A DNA stretch of 64,000 nucleotides from Clostridiales bacterium (GCA_019419865.1 JAHZIG010000001.1:62001-126000); one strand, 5' to 3'; shown: positions 55,301 to 63,711, numbered from the stretch's first letter. Made by a program: numbers and translations. Notes: generated by a model from the sequence alone, not told the origin.

Positions 55301-57238
55301 ACTCCCGGCCGGGATCTGTACCTCTTTCTCGAACCTGATCTCGGGCGCCTCATCTACGGTTCCTGTCACGACAGCCGTTACCTCGCCGTCCGACGGGTTG
55401 CCGATCTCGGTCTTAAGATTCAGCTTCGCCTTAGTCAGATCGTATCCGCCTTCGGCGTCCCTCTCAAATTCGGTGATCATCCACGGATCTACGACCTGAA
55501 CGTCCTCCGTATAGGTCAAGCTGACCTCGTTATATATTCCTATGGCTCTGTCTCTTACGGTCGGGACCCAGTCCCAGCCGAGCGCCGCGCTGTAGGTCGG
55601 AGCGTCGAGTCCGATCTCGCCGCTGTTGCCGAATACGCCGCCCATCGTTCCCGGTCCGCTGTTAGCGCTGATATGCGCCGTTCCGGGGTCGGTATTCTTA
55701 TATATCAATACCGCAAGATAATTCTCGCCGCCGTAATTTACATAATCGGTAAGCTCGAACTGCGCCCGGGTAAATCCGCCTCTGATATTGCCGAGCCGCT
55801 GTCCGTTAAAATAGACTTCCGCCTTCCAGTTTATCGCGCCGAAGTTTATAAACACACGCTTTCCGCTGTTCTCCTGCGGGACGACAAAATGGTTCCTGTA
55901 CCAGAAATTACTTTTAAAGTAGCTGTCCGATATACAAAACTGTTGATCGGCGTAGTTGGGATCGGCCACCGCGCCCGCGCTCTTATACGAAGTAAGGACC
56001 GTTCCCGGCACGATCGCCGGAAGCCACGCCGCGTCGTCGTAATCCGCGCTCGCCATCGCTTTGCCTATCTCGTCCGCCGCGTCCGAATCGTCCTCGGCCG
56101 AAGCCTCGGTATCGGTAACGGGATCGACCTCGAGCGCTCTCGCTATCTTCCAGTTGCCGCCCGACAATACCTGAGTCCCGTCCTCTTCGGGCGCCGGGAG
56201 CTCGTCGACTTCGCCGGTATAGTTTAGATCGTTCGTTCCGTATACCTCGAACTCCTTAACTATGTAAGCGAGATTATCCGGGTCGGTCTCTTTAAGAAGC
56301 AGTCTTACGTATCGGCCGGTTTGATTTTCAAGGCTCAGCGTCTCCGTACCTCCGCTCCCGTCGTCCTTTGTCGCGGCGGTCGTCCAGGTTTCAGCGTCGT
56401 CGGATACCTGCACCTCGTACTTGGTCGCGTACATACTTCCCCAGTGTATCTTGGCTTCGGTGAGCTCGCTGTCCTCGCCGAGGTCGATATATATCCATTC
56501 TTCCTGGTTCCCCGCGCTCATCCAAACGCTTGTAAACTCAAATACGTTCTCCGAATACGGGGCGAGAAGCGAGTTCATATCCGCGTCGTACAGCGCGAAT
56601 CCGCCCATATATATCCTGTCCGATCCGCTTTTGGCTTTCATATTAAGCCTGTAATACGTATACGCGGTCGTATTTGCGCCGACCCTGTACCACTTCGTAG
56701 TATGGTTATCCGCAAACGTCTGATTCGACTGCGTATCTATAGTTCTAAAATTAACTCCGTCGTTAGAACCCGTCAGCTCCCACGACTCCGCGTACAATTC
56801 TTTCGACCAGTCGGCGTTGCCCGAGGTCAAGGTATACCATCTAAGCACAGTCTTTCTCGGCAGCTTGACCTGTACCCACGACTCGGTATGATAAGTCTCC
56901 CAGTCCGTGGTATCGTCGTTGTCGAATAGAAACTTGACGTTTCCAAAACGCGACTCGTTGCCGTATTGATGGGAAAATTCATACATCATATTGGCCTCGT
57001 CGGCGTCATCGCCGATAATGCCGTCCGTTACGAGCTGAACCGTCTCGTTGGCGTTATACGCGCTCGACTGGTATCCAGCCCGCCTGTAGGCCAAGTTTCT
57101 TATCTGCGTATCGTTTTCCGTCGCATTCACCGCAATCACTCCATTTCCTAATAAACTCAAGGCTACGAAGGAAAAGGCTAAAAATAAAGCCAAACTCCGC
57201 TTAAGCCGCCTCGATATAATTTTACTCTTCACAACCAC
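52325..57238 (-). CDS. Secreted GH2-family exo-glycosidase with F5/8C modules
   Basis: A 1637-residue secreted enzyme. A signal peptide (to about residue 37) is followed by two F5/8 type C-like modules (about 45-345), the GH2 sugar-binding, Ig-like and TIM-barrel domains (about 370-1060), C-terminal sandwiches, and two further F5/8C modules (about 1390-1637). The last two are close paralogues sharing MTERGTGWGYSIY. FNMIRLWGGQ, GENES (Glu833, acid/base) and FTSERG (Glu920, nucleophile) match the exo-beta-glucosaminidase/beta-mannosidase branch of GH2. The exact substrate cannot be decided. It is divergently transcribed from the AraC-type regulator, its likely activator. Confidence 0.9.
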   Translation of the reverse strand: MVVKSKIISRRLKRSLALFLAFSFVALSLLGNGVIAVNATENDTQIRNLAYRRAGYQSSAYNANETVQLVTDGIIGDDADEANMMYEFSHQYGNESRFGNVKFLFDNDDTTDWETYHTESWVQVKLPRKTVLRWYTLTSGNADWSKELYAESWELTGSNDGVNFRTIDTQSNQTFADNHTTKWYRVGANTTAYTYYRLNMKAKSGSDRIYMGGFALYDADMNSLLAPYSENVFEFTSVWMSAGNQEEWIYIDLGEDSELTEAKIHWGSMYATKYEVQVSDDAETWTTAATKDDGSGGTETLSLENQTGRYVRLLLKETDPDNLAYIVKEFEVYGTNDLNYTGEVDELPAPEEDGTQVLSGGNWKIARALEVDPVTDTEASAEDDSDAADEIGKAMASADYDDAAWLPAIVPGTVLTSYKSAGAVADPNYADQQFCISDSYFKSNFWYRNHFVVPQENSGKRVFINFGAINWKAEVYFNGQRLGNIRGGFTRAQFELTDYVNYGGENYLAVLIYKNTDPGTAHISANSGPGTMGGVFGNSGEIGLDAPTYSAALGWDWVPTVRDRAIGIYNEVSLTYTEDVQVVDPWMITEFERDAEGGYDLTKAKLNLKTEIGNPSDGEVTAVVTGTVDEAPEIRFEKEVQIPAGSTVEVDLGEVEFENPEVWWPNTYGDQPLYTAVVSASVGGAVSDTSEFQFGVREFDYYLDESDITDRNGFNNGENLALYCNGVKIICKGGNWGLEDQDLNVDAEKYDEKIRMHKDLNFNMIRLWGGQTNDPELYKACDKYGILIWDDFFLPGCWLYNPADNQMFIDNASDKIKHYRYHASLALYCGENESYPEVMELEVAMRALTGGMEQLVTHPDYAQYSADDDSEQIVGIKCLDGTRHYIPNSGDYPAAVDGPHQAKQTKFYFTNTASNQFTSERGMPNIPVAETMREIFPEENLWPLNDMWALHDFAQAWNTNGEQYMKDLYNYGDYNSFEEFVSHAQMQAYEKHKAMYEGAFASDTNGLLMWMSNPAWTSLMWQAYDYYHDVNGGYYGIKTACQPINLIWNPVNNNMHLNNATPNELAGAKAIAEVYDLNGDLVYAKSETIDMPADSQKIAFTLEFPADTTSLQFIKTRVESADGEKLGENFYWHNIYNYEDYTALGELENVDLTANTEYAYTDRDGYRHYTVYVENTSSAPALLTRLKVLDDATGERVLPTFYEDNYFSLMPGELKVVDVSFKESKLNGSQPRFELEGFNVNPAVIGEEPYGSLYISDPKFANNSEASGSLELGEYTASVDIYAGEDTEIKLALTEALYLNDNGEEVLIDSAVTEVDQAARAGETITVSAGGVTVPEDADIEQYTLKTFVWNGMDEMNPIKEVTELRHREISPAVYLPKNIALGADVTAQDSEPDKIPEYLVDGNSSTRWASAGYVDNNYIEIDLKDVYSVSSIGVSWESAYAKSYTVEVSADGEEYTQIENITDGSGGNVEFTFDPVNVRYVRIIMTERGTGWGYSIYDISVNSASEPSLALGASVYATAYDRAAELYTPEKIVDGDASTRWATMEAEDDQHIIIDLKEPKTFSSIYLIWEAAFGRKYTIEVSDDGESYTPVVTQENGTGGTDVYNIEPTTARYIKINMTERGTGWGYSIYEFSIYE

Positions 57239-57317
57239 AACCTCCTATTATATATATTGAGCTAATTATTTTTCATCTTCATTTGTTTTTTATTCTCCTT
57301 ACAATATTTAAAAACCA

Positions 57318-57340
57318 AACGACTTTTACGGAACGTCGTT
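57318..57340. promoter_or_regulatory. Inverted repeat in the GH2/araC-type divergent region
   Basis: AACGAC (57318-57323) and GTCGTT (57335-57340) with an 11-base spacer, between the two divergent genes. A minus-strand TAAAAT (57355-57360) without a good -35 lies next to it, as expected for an activator-dependent GH2 promoter. Confidence 0.4.
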
Positions 57341-57386
57341 GTTCTATGAGAACTATTTTACCATATGAGACGGTAATATTCTTGTA

Positions 57387-57414
57387 TTGAATTAATAAAT
57401 CTTTGTGCTATAAT
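57387..57414 (+). promoter_or_regulatory. Promoter of the AraC-type regulator
   Basis: TTGAAT (57387-57392), 16 bases, TATAAT (57409-57414); the GTG start codon is about 32 bases further on. Confidence 0.65.
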
Positions 57415-57445
57415 GACATTATGAAGATAAAAAGGAGGAAATAGA

Positions 57446-58294
57446 GTGAGCGAAAAAATACCTACCTTAAACGCTATATACCTTGTGGACAACGCGACGC
57501 GGATCTCGTGCCACATAGAAAAGTCGATAAAATTCACCACGGCCATACATAACCACGACTATTTTGAGATATTTATCATAGTTTCGGGGATGTGCATACA
57601 TAACGTAAACGGCGAAAAACAGCTGCTCGAAAGCGGCGATATGGTCTTTATAAGACCCGAGGATACGCACTGCTATACTCAATACAAAAATTACGACTGC
57701 CGCTTCTTAAACGTGAGTTTTTTCAAGAGCGAGGCGCGCAAGGTCTTCGAATACTACGACGGCGCTCAGACCGCTTTTATTTCGGACTCTCTTAAAACGC
57801 CTCCGGTGGTGCGGCTGAAAGGCGGCGAGTTTGATTTCATGGTGAAAAAGGCCGAACAGATCCTGATGTTTAACAGCACGGATAAGCAGAAATCAAGAGC
57901 GCTCGGTCAGAGCTTTTTAGCCGACGCCATGTTCTACTTCTACTGCGATTATCAAAGCGGCAAGCATAAGTCGGCGCAATGGTTTGACAAACTGCTGCTG
58001 GATATTAGAAAAGACGAAAATTTTGTTTTGGGAGTGGATAGGCTCTACGAGCTTTCGGGGAAAAGTCCGGGATATATAAGTCGAGTATTTAAAAACAAGC
58101 TGAATATGACTCCTACCGAATATATAAACCTTTTAAAATTGGAACAAGCCCAAAAACTGCTCATAAAAACGCGTCTTCCGATCTTGGATATCTCGATAGA
58201 AGCCGGATTCGATAATCTTAGCCATTTTTATCATTTATTCAAAAAGGAATACGGGATCTCTCCGGCAAAATTCAGAGAGTCTTTGGCAAATTAG
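57446..58294 (+). CDS. AraC-family transcriptional regulator
   Basis: A 282-residue regulator. The N-terminal cupin-like sensing domain (HNHDYFEIFIIVSGMCIHNV; LESGDMVFIRPEDTHCY) is typical of sugar-responsive AraC proteins. The C-terminal pair of helix-turn-helix motifs (about 180-280) has LSGKSPGYISRVFKNKLNMT and the signature AGFDNLSHFYHLFKKEYGISP. Translation starts at GTG (57446) with AGGAGG 8 bases upstream. It most likely controls the divergent GH2 gene. Confidence 0.93.
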   Translation: MSEKIPTLNAIYLVDNATRISCHIEKSIKFTTAIHNHDYFEIFIIVSGMCIHNVNGEKQLLESGDMVFIRPEDTHCYTQYKNYDCRFLNVSFFKSEARKVFEYYDGAQTAFISDSLKTPPVVRLKGGEFDFMVKKAEQILMFNSTDKQKSRALGQSFLADAMFYFYCDYQSGKHKSAQWFDKLLLDIRKDENFVLGVDRLYELSGKSPGYISRVFKNKLNMTPTEYINLLKLEQAQKLLIKTRLPILDISIEAGFDNLSHFYHLFKKEYGISPAKFRESLAN

Positions 58295-58329
58295 ATCAAA
58301 AAATTAAAACTCCCGCTAAAAAGCGCAAA

Positions 58330-58356
58330 ACAAAACCCTCCGCCAAAAACGGAGGG
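58330..58356. terminator. Terminator between the AraC-type gene and rpmE
   Basis: Perfect 7-base arms CCCTCCG and CGGAGGG (58336-58356). On the minus strand TTTTGTTTTG follows, ending rpmE; on the + strand it can also serve the regulator gene. Confidence 0.85.
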
Positions 58357-58372
58357 CGATATTATGCACAGA

Positions 58373-58576
58373 TTATTTGTCCATACCGTAACGTTTCTTA
58401 AATCTGTCGACTCTGCCGCCTGTGTCAACCAGCTTCTGCTTACCTGTGTAAAAAGGATGACATGCGGAACAAATTTCTATACGGATATCCTGCTTTGTCG
58501 AGCCCGTTTCGATCACGTTGCCGCAAGCGCATTTGATCTGCGTATCTTTGTAATCCGGATGAATTCCCTGCTTCAT
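58373..58576 (-). CDS. rpmE: 50S ribosomal protein L31
   Basis: A 67-residue L31 of the zinc-containing (C+) type: CACG and CSACH supply the Cys ligands, and [16 protein letters not shown] is the canonical start. The frame extends 24 codons upstream, but the chosen ATG has GAGGTG 9 bases before it and gives the usual length. Confidence 0.96.
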   Translation of the reverse strand: MKQGIHPDYKDTQIKCACGNVIETGSTKQDIRIEICSACHPFYTGKQKLVDTGGRVDRFKKRYGMDK

Positions 58577-58748
58577 TGTACTTTCACCTCTTTCAACCAT
58601 ACTTATCAAATATGTCATACCAAACCTGCAATTGTCGGATATGCTCATTTATTCTATAATATTCAGCCGCCGACCGCTTCGGCGCGAATAACGCCAAAAC
58701 ACGGATCAAACCGATGTTTTTACGGCCGCCGATCAGCAAGCGTTAAAT

Positions 58749-58777
58749 ATTATAACACAACGAAACCCAAAAATCAA
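58749..58777 (-). promoter_or_regulatory. Promoter of rpmE
   Basis: TTGATT (58772-58777), 17 bases, TATAAT (58749-58754) on the minus strand. The 165-base leader is GC-rich and could hold an L31 autoregulatory structure, as known for Firmicute rpmE leaders; I did not fold it. Confidence 0.65.
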
Positions 58778-58850
58778 CACTTTTTTATAATTATTTTATC
58801 CTAATAAATCGGATAAAATCAGGGATACAACGCCCGCAAGGAAATCGATA

Positions 58851-59951
58851 TTAATCTCCGAGACACATATGTATCCTTCTTGCAGTCTGGATCCAGTAGC
58901 TGTCCTCTTCTACCGCTTTATTTTTGCCTATTACGTTTTCGAGCGAATCGTAGCTCAGCTCGCTGCCATTAAGCACGACCATATTACCGAACTTACCCTG
59001 CATGAGCAGTTCGACCGCTTCGGAGCCGTATCTCGTCGAGAGTATTCTGTCGTTCGCCGTCGGAGAACCGCCGCGCTGAGTGTGACCGAGTATGGTCGCG
59101 CGACATTCGAGACCCGCGAGATGCTCGAGCTGTCCCGCTATAACTTCGCCGATACCGCCGAGACGGATCGGGTCGGGGCTGTTTTCAACGATTTTCGCTA
59201 CGACTACGTCGCCGTTGATCGGTTTCGCGCCCTCGGCTACGACTACGAGCGCGAAGTCCTTGCCTCTCGCTCTGTTTTCTTTGATCGTCTCCGCGACCTT
59301 ATTGATGTCGTACGGGATCTCAGGGATAAGCGCCGCGTCCGCTCCGCCCGCGATAGCCGAAGCGATCGCGATAAAGCCCGCGTATCTGCCCATTACCTCG
59401 ACGACGATCGTTCTGCTGTGCGATTCCGCCGTAGTTCTGAGTTTATCTATAGCCTCGGTTGCGGTAGCCACCGCCGTATCGAAACCGAAAGTGGTGTCGG
59501 TGGACGCGAGGTCGTTGTCTATCGTCTTGGGCACGCCTATGACTTTTACGCCCTTTCTTGCAAAGTCGCGTCCGGACGTGAGAGTTCCGTCGCCGCCTAT
59601 TACTATCAAAGCGTCTATACCCGCTTTTTTAAGATTGTTTACGCCGACGTCGGATACGTCGCCGCGACATTCCTGTCCATGCTCGTCGATATATGTGTAA
59701 TCAAAAAGATTGTCTTTGTTGGAGCTGTAGAGGATCGTTCCGCCCTTCATGATTATTCCCGAAGCGTCGTGAAGCGTAAGCGGCACGAACTCCGACTCGC
59801 CAAGATACAGACCGCGGTAGCCGTGCTTTATTCCTACGACCTCGAGTCCGTACTTCTGGATCGCCGTCTTTACGACCGCTCTTATAACAGCGTTAAGTCC
59901 CGGGCAATCTCCGCCGCCGGTCATTACTCCAATTCTCTTTATTTCGCTCAT
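58851..59951 (-). CDS. pfkA: 6-phosphofructokinase
   Basis: Phosphorylates fructose 6-phosphate in glycolysis. The N-terminal motif is TGGGDCPGLNAVIR, the phosphoryl-donor site has IGGDGTLTSG, the active site has VPKTIDNDLAST, and GGSPTANDR follows. At 366 residues it is longer than the classic 320-residue bacterial ATP enzyme. The Lys in PKTIDND is typical of PPi-dependent and of group III or trypanosome-like ATP enzymes, while the Gly of GGDGT (not GGDD) favours ATP. The phosphate donor is therefore not certain. AGGAGG lies 9 bases before the ATG. Confidence 0.93.
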   Translation of the reverse strand: MSEIKRIGVMTGGGDCPGLNAVIRAVVKTAIQKYGLEVVGIKHGYRGLYLGESEFVPLTLHDASGIIMKGGTILYSSNKDNLFDYTYIDEHGQECRGDVSDVGVNNLKKAGIDALIVIGGDGTLTSGRDFARKGVKVIGVPKTIDNDLASTDTTFGFDTAVATATEAIDKLRTTAESHSRTIVVEVMGRYAGFIAIASAIAGGADAALIPEIPYDINKVAETIKENRARGKDFALVVVAEGAKPINGDVVVAKIVENSPDPIRLGGIGEVIAGQLEHLAGLECRATILGHTQRGGSPTANDRILSTRYGSEAVELLMQGKFGNMVVLNGSELSYDSLENVIGKNKAVEEDSYWIQTARRIHMCLGD

Positions 59952-60109
59952 GAAATTTACCTCCTAATTTTTAGAGAAATAATGGTTGAAGCTATATATA
60001 AAGATTCCCACGCATTGAATATGCTCGCGAATCATGATTTTTCTCTACATATTCATTATATCCTAAGCGCGGATAAATATCTTGTTATTCATTAATATTA
60101 TCCTGTATT

Positions 60110-60138
60110 ATTTTACCTTATAGCTTTCAAATATGCAA
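60110..60138 (-). promoter_or_regulatory. Candidate promoter of pfkA
   Basis: TTGCAT (60133-60138), 17 bases, TAAAAT (60110-60115) on the minus strand. The AT-rich gap 59952-60457 holds this and the kdgA promoter, and no gene. Confidence 0.45.
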
Positions 60139-60366
60139 GCCAATAAATATCCGCATTTTTATTTTCAGCAAAAAACAACAAAGGCGGCTAAGATTTGTTA
60201 AGCTATTTAGATAAATTATATATCAGCATCAAAACATCTGATATAAAATTTTTGACATTATTTCAGCGCCGATCGATAATTATTTGTTACCCAAAATTCC
60301 TTTATACAAAATACTCAAACTTTTTACAAAATCTTAAAATATAATTATTATATCTTAAATTTTTGG

Positions 60367-60395
60367 TTGAATAATCTAAGCGGTTGAGTTATAAT
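60367..60395 (+). promoter_or_regulatory. Promoter of kdgA-kdgK
   Basis: TTGAAT (60367-60372), 17 bases, TATAAT (60390-60395). TTTAGGAAC just downstream (60407-60415) is half of a site found as GTTCCTAAA at 61157, suggesting a repressor operator. Confidence 0.7.
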
Positions 60396-60457
60396 TAATA
60401 ATGTGAATTTAGGAACTAATTAAAATTACATATTTATATATTCAGGAGGTTTGAAAA

Positions 60458-61105
60458 ATGAATAAACAACAAGTTCTAACAAAGATGACCGACGCCGGTC
60501 TGGTTGCGGTCGTTCGCGCGAGCAGCGCCGAAGAAGCTATCAGGATCTCGGACGCTTGCTTAGAAGGCGGCTGCCCTTCTATCGAGCTCACTTTCACCGT
60601 TCCGGGCGCTCACAAGGTTATCGAAGCTCTCGCGGCTAAATATCCTAACGGCGAAATGCTCCTCGGCGCGGGTACGGTTCTCGACTCTGAGACTGCGAGA
60701 CAGGCTATACTCTCGGGCGCTAACTTCATCGTAAGCCCCGGATTTAACGCGGACGCGGCTAAACTCTGTAATCGCTACGCGGTTCCGTATATGCCCGGCA
60801 CGATGACCTTTACCGAGATCATAACGGCTATGGAAGCGGGCGCGGATATCTGTAAGGTATTCCCCGGCGACATCGTAGGCCCCAACTTCATCAAAGACGT
60901 TCGCGGTCCTCTGCCGCAGGCAAGACTCATGCCCACCGGCGGCGTAGACGTAAATAACGTAGATAAGTGGATCAAAGCCGGCGCGGTCGCAGTAGGCGCG
61001 GGTTCGTCTCTGACAAAGGGCGCTAAGACCGGCGACTATGCCGCTATCACGGCTACGGCTAAAGAATTTGTAGCTAAGATCCAGGAGGCTCGCGCAGCCC
61101 TCTAA
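60458..61105 (+). CDS. kdgA: 2-keto-3-deoxy-6-phosphogluconate aldolase
   Basis: Cleaves KDPG to pyruvate and glyceraldehyde 3-phosphate. A class I TIM-barrel aldolase of 215 residues with VAVVRASS, IELTFTVPGA (catalytic Glu), GAGTVLD, FIVSPGFN, and the Schiff-base Lys in ICKVFPGDIVGP. It pairs with the kinase 130 bases downstream, as in uronate or pectin sugar utilisation. AGGAGG is 9 bases before the ATG. Confidence 0.95.
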   Translation: MNKQQVLTKMTDAGLVAVVRASSAEEAIRISDACLEGGCPSIELTFTVPGAHKVIEALAAKYPNGEMLLGAGTVLDSETARQAILSGANFIVSPGFNADAAKLCNRYAVPYMPGTMTFTEIITAMEAGADICKVFPGDIVGPNFIKDVRGPLPQARLMPTGGVDVNNVDKWIKAGAVAVGAGSSLTKGAKTGDYAAITATAKEFVAKIQEARAAL

Positions 61106-61148
61106 TCGCGGAATCCTTTTATCAAAGCGGAGGGTTTTCATATAAATT

Positions 61149-61160
61149 GAACATATGTTC
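61149..61160. promoter_or_regulatory. Palindromic operator candidate between kdgA and kdgK
   Basis: GAACATATGTTC is a perfect 12-base palindrome in the 129-base gap, extended by CTAAATTTGA. The related half-site TTTAGGAAC lies just downstream of the kdgA -10 element. Confidence 0.45.
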
Positions 61161-61234
61161 CTAAATTTGAGGCTCTTATATAAAAAGAGGCTTAAAAATT
61201 ACGTAATTAATATATAATCAAAGGAGAATATAAA

Positions 61235-62266
61235 ATGGCTAAAATTGTTACAATGGGCGAAATAATGTTAAGACTTTCGACGCCCGGAAATGAAAAATTT
61301 ATACAGGCTGACGAGTTCGACGTATGCTACGGCGGCGGCGAGGCTAACGTAGCCGTATCCTTGGCAAACTATGGACACGACGTTGAGTTCGTAACCAAGG
61401 TTCCTGAGAATCCTATCGGCGAGTGCGCTGTAGCGGCTCTTCGCAAGATGGGCGTTGAGACCAAGCACATCGCTAAAGGCGGCGAAAGACTCGGCATATA
61501 TTTTCTTGAGACCGGAGCTTCTATGAGAGCTTCAAACGTTGTATACGACAGAGCTCATTCTTCGATCGCGACGGCTACCGCGGACGACTTCGACTTCGAC
61601 GCTATTTTCGAGGGCGCGGACTGGTTCCACTTCACAGGTATTACCCCGGCCGTATCTGATGCGGCGGCTGAACTGACCGAGATCGCTCTTAAAGCGGCTA
61701 AGAAGCATAACGTTAAGGTTTCGGTAGACCTCAACTTCCGTAAGAAATTATGGTCGAGCGAGAAGGCTCAGAAAGTCATGACCAACCTCATGCAGTACGT
61801 AGACGTTTGCATAGGCAACGAAGAGGACGCTGAAAAGGTTCTTGGCTTTAAGCCGGGCGCAACCGACGTTACAAGCGGCGACCTCGAGCTTGCGGGTTAT
61901 GAGGATATCTTTAAGCAGATGGTCGAGAAGTTCAACTTCGAATACGTTATAAGCTCGCTCCGCGTAAGCCACAGCGCTTCGGACAACGGCTGGTCGGCTT
62001 GCATCTACTCGAGAGATACTAAGGAATTCTATCATTCAAGAGAATACAGGATCACGCCTATTGTAGACCGCGTAGGCGGCGGCGACTCCTTTGCCGGCGG
62101 TACGATCTGCGGCTTTGTAGACGGCAAGAACTTTAAAGACGCTCTTGAATTCGGCGTAGCGGCTTCGGCGCTCAAGCACACCATTCCCGGCGACTTCAAC
62201 CTCGTATCCCGCGCGGACGTAGATAATCTCGTCGGCGGAGACGGCAGCGGCCGCGTTCAGAGATAA
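61235..62266 (+). CDS. kdgK: 2-keto-3-deoxygluconate kinase (PfkB family)
   Basis: Phosphorylates KDG to KDPG, the substrate of the neighbouring aldolase. The ribokinase fold has GEIMLRLSTPG and GGGEANVAVSLA near the N-terminus and the PfkB signature VDRVGGGDSFAGG with the catalytic Asp near the end. Length 343 is normal for Clostridia KdgK. AGGAG is 7 bases before the ATG, and a strong terminator follows. Confidence 0.92.
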   Translation: MAKIVTMGEIMLRLSTPGNEKFIQADEFDVCYGGGEANVAVSLANYGHDVEFVTKVPENPIGECAVAALRKMGVETKHIAKGGERLGIYFLETGASMRASNVVYDRAHSSIATATADDFDFDAIFEGADWFHFTGITPAVSDAAAELTEIALKAAKKHNVKVSVDLNFRKKLWSSEKAQKVMTNLMQYVDVCIGNEEDAEKVLGFKPGATDVTSGDLELAGYEDIFKQMVEKFNFEYVISSLRVSHSASDNGWSACIYSRDTKEFYHSREYRITPIVDRVGGGDSFAGGTICGFVDGKNFKDALEFGVAASALKHTIPGDFNLVSRADVDNLVGGDGSGRVQR

Positions 62267-62319
62267 TTTATACATATATAAATTATTTTTCAAAACCGAC
62301 ATATATAAAACTTCTTTGC

Positions 62320-62352
62320 GACGGTACGGCTTAAAGCCGCGCCGTCTTTTTA
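62320..62352 (+). terminator. Intrinsic terminator of kdgA-kdgK
   Basis: GACGGTACGGCTT and AAGCCGCGCCGTC form a stem with a small internal mismatch (62320-62346), followed by TTTTTATTT. Confidence 0.85.
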
Positions 62353-62462
62353 TTTATCCGTGTTTCTAAGCTTTTCCAGAGCCTTGCTTAACAACTCAAA
62401 TCTATCGTTTATTTTTTCATTAATATCATGATATATAATTGTTTTATAACGTTTTATCTTTG

Positions 62463-62491
62463 TCATATAACATTTAAACTTAACATAAATA
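62463..62491 (+). promoter_or_regulatory. Possible sigma-E promoter of the deacetylase gene
   Basis: TCATATA (62463-62469), 14 bases, CATAAATA (62484-62491) resembles the sigma-E consensus, but it lies 190 bases before the gene. The remaining part of the gap 62267-62682 is AT-rich and gene-free. Confidence 0.3.
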
Positions 62492-62682
62492 TAATATGCA
62501 AAGATATTTTAATCCCCGCCTAAATTTTAAGTTAGCGCAATATAAAACAGAACAATTTTATATTCCCGACGTTCGCGCGCACTGCGGGAATATTTCCGAT
62601 AAAAAACGACCCGTTCGCCAAGCCCGCCAAGCGGACGCGGAATAAGTCAAACTCGGCGGGCGGAAAGGCTGCGTAAATAATT

Positions 62683-63711
62683 ATGAAAATATGGGTGATA
62701 AACAAACGGGTCGGGATCCTGATCCTCGTATTGGCCGTCGGGTTATTCGGTTTGATCGTCGCCGGGAGATCGCGGGCGATCTATGTTTCAAACCAGAACA
62801 GAGATCTGCCCATCTATTGCGTCGATAAGGGCCAAAACGATAAGAAAATCTCCATCAGCTTCGACGCCGCTTGGGATAACTCTGACAGCGAACATATAAA
62901 AGAGATCCTCGGCGAGCGTAATATCCGCACGACTTTCTTTGTAGTCGGAGATTGGGTCGATAAATACCCCGAGACGGTAAAATCGCTGTCGGACGCCGGA
63001 CACGAGATCATGAACCATTCGGACTCGCATCCGCATATGACCGAGCTTTCAAAAGAAAAAATGGCCGAGGAGCTTAATAAATGTTCGGATAAGATCGAGA
63101 AGGTCACCGGCGTGCGCCCAACGCTTTTCAGGCCGCCTTACGGCGACTATAACAACGACGTCGTCGGAGTCGCTCGTGAAAACGGATATTACACAATACA
63201 GTGGAGCGTCGATAGTCTTGACTGGAAGGACTTATCCGCCTCCGAAATATGCAACCGCGTGCTTAAAGACATACAGCCCGGTTCTATAGTTCTGTTCCAC
63301 AACGCCGCCAAACATACGCCCGAAGCCCTTCCCACGCTGCTCGATCAGCTTATAGCGGACGGGTATGAGATCGTTCCGATCTCCGAACTCATCATGAAAG
63401 AAAACTATACGATAGACCCCAGCGGCATGCAGATATCCACCAAGGCGACCGGCGACGAACCCGAAAGCTCTCCTGAGACGACAGAGGCGCCGGATACGGA
63501 CGAAGAAGCCAGTGAAACTATGGCTGAAACCAGGCCGTCTCCCTCTTTAAATTCAAATCCGTCGGACGAGGTCGATCGCTCTAAACAATCTTCAGCTCCG
63601 TCGGCGCGTCGCGACGGAGACACATCGGTCAGCTCCTCCGGCTCGGGAACTTCTCCGTCTCAGTCGCCAAAACCGGCGTCCTCGGCCGGACCGAGCTCAG
63701 GCGCCGATTAG
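62683..63711 (+). CDS. Sporulation-type polysaccharide deacetylase
   Basis: A membrane-anchored protein (segment about 10-28) with a NodB-type carbohydrate esterase 4 domain (about 45-235). The motifs are ISFDAAWDN (in place of TFDDG), NHSDSHPHM (metal His), FRPPYGDYN, and FHNAAKHTPEALP. The first catalytic Asp is kept but the second, metal-binding Asp is Ala, as in sporulation deacetylases of the PdaB/YlxY type. A Ser/Thr/Pro/Glu-rich tail of about 80 residues follows. It probably acts on cortex or cell-wall peptidoglycan. The ribosome site (GGAAAGG) is distant, about 15 bases before the ATG. Confidence 0.88.
   Translation: MKIWVINKRVGILILVLAVGLFGLIVAGRSRAIYVSNQNRDLPIYCVDKGQNDKKISISFDAAWDNSDSEHIKEILGERNIRTTFFVVGDWVDKYPETVKSLSDAGHEIMNHSDSHPHMTELSKEKMAEELNKCSDKIEKVTGVRPTLFRPPYGDYNNDVVGVARENGYYTIQWSVDSLDWKDLSASEICNRVLKDIQPGSIVLFHNAAKHTPEALPTLLDQLIADGYEIVPISELIMKENYTIDPSGMQISTKATGDEPESSPETTEAPDTDEEASETMAETRPSPSLNSNPSDEVDRSKQSSAPSARRDGDTSVSSSGSGTSPSQSPKPASSAGPSSGAD

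Noticed and set aside
58869..60095. 408-codon + strand open frame
   Set aside because: Antisense to pfkA, whose motifs are intact; the opposite product resembles nothing and lacks a ribosome site.
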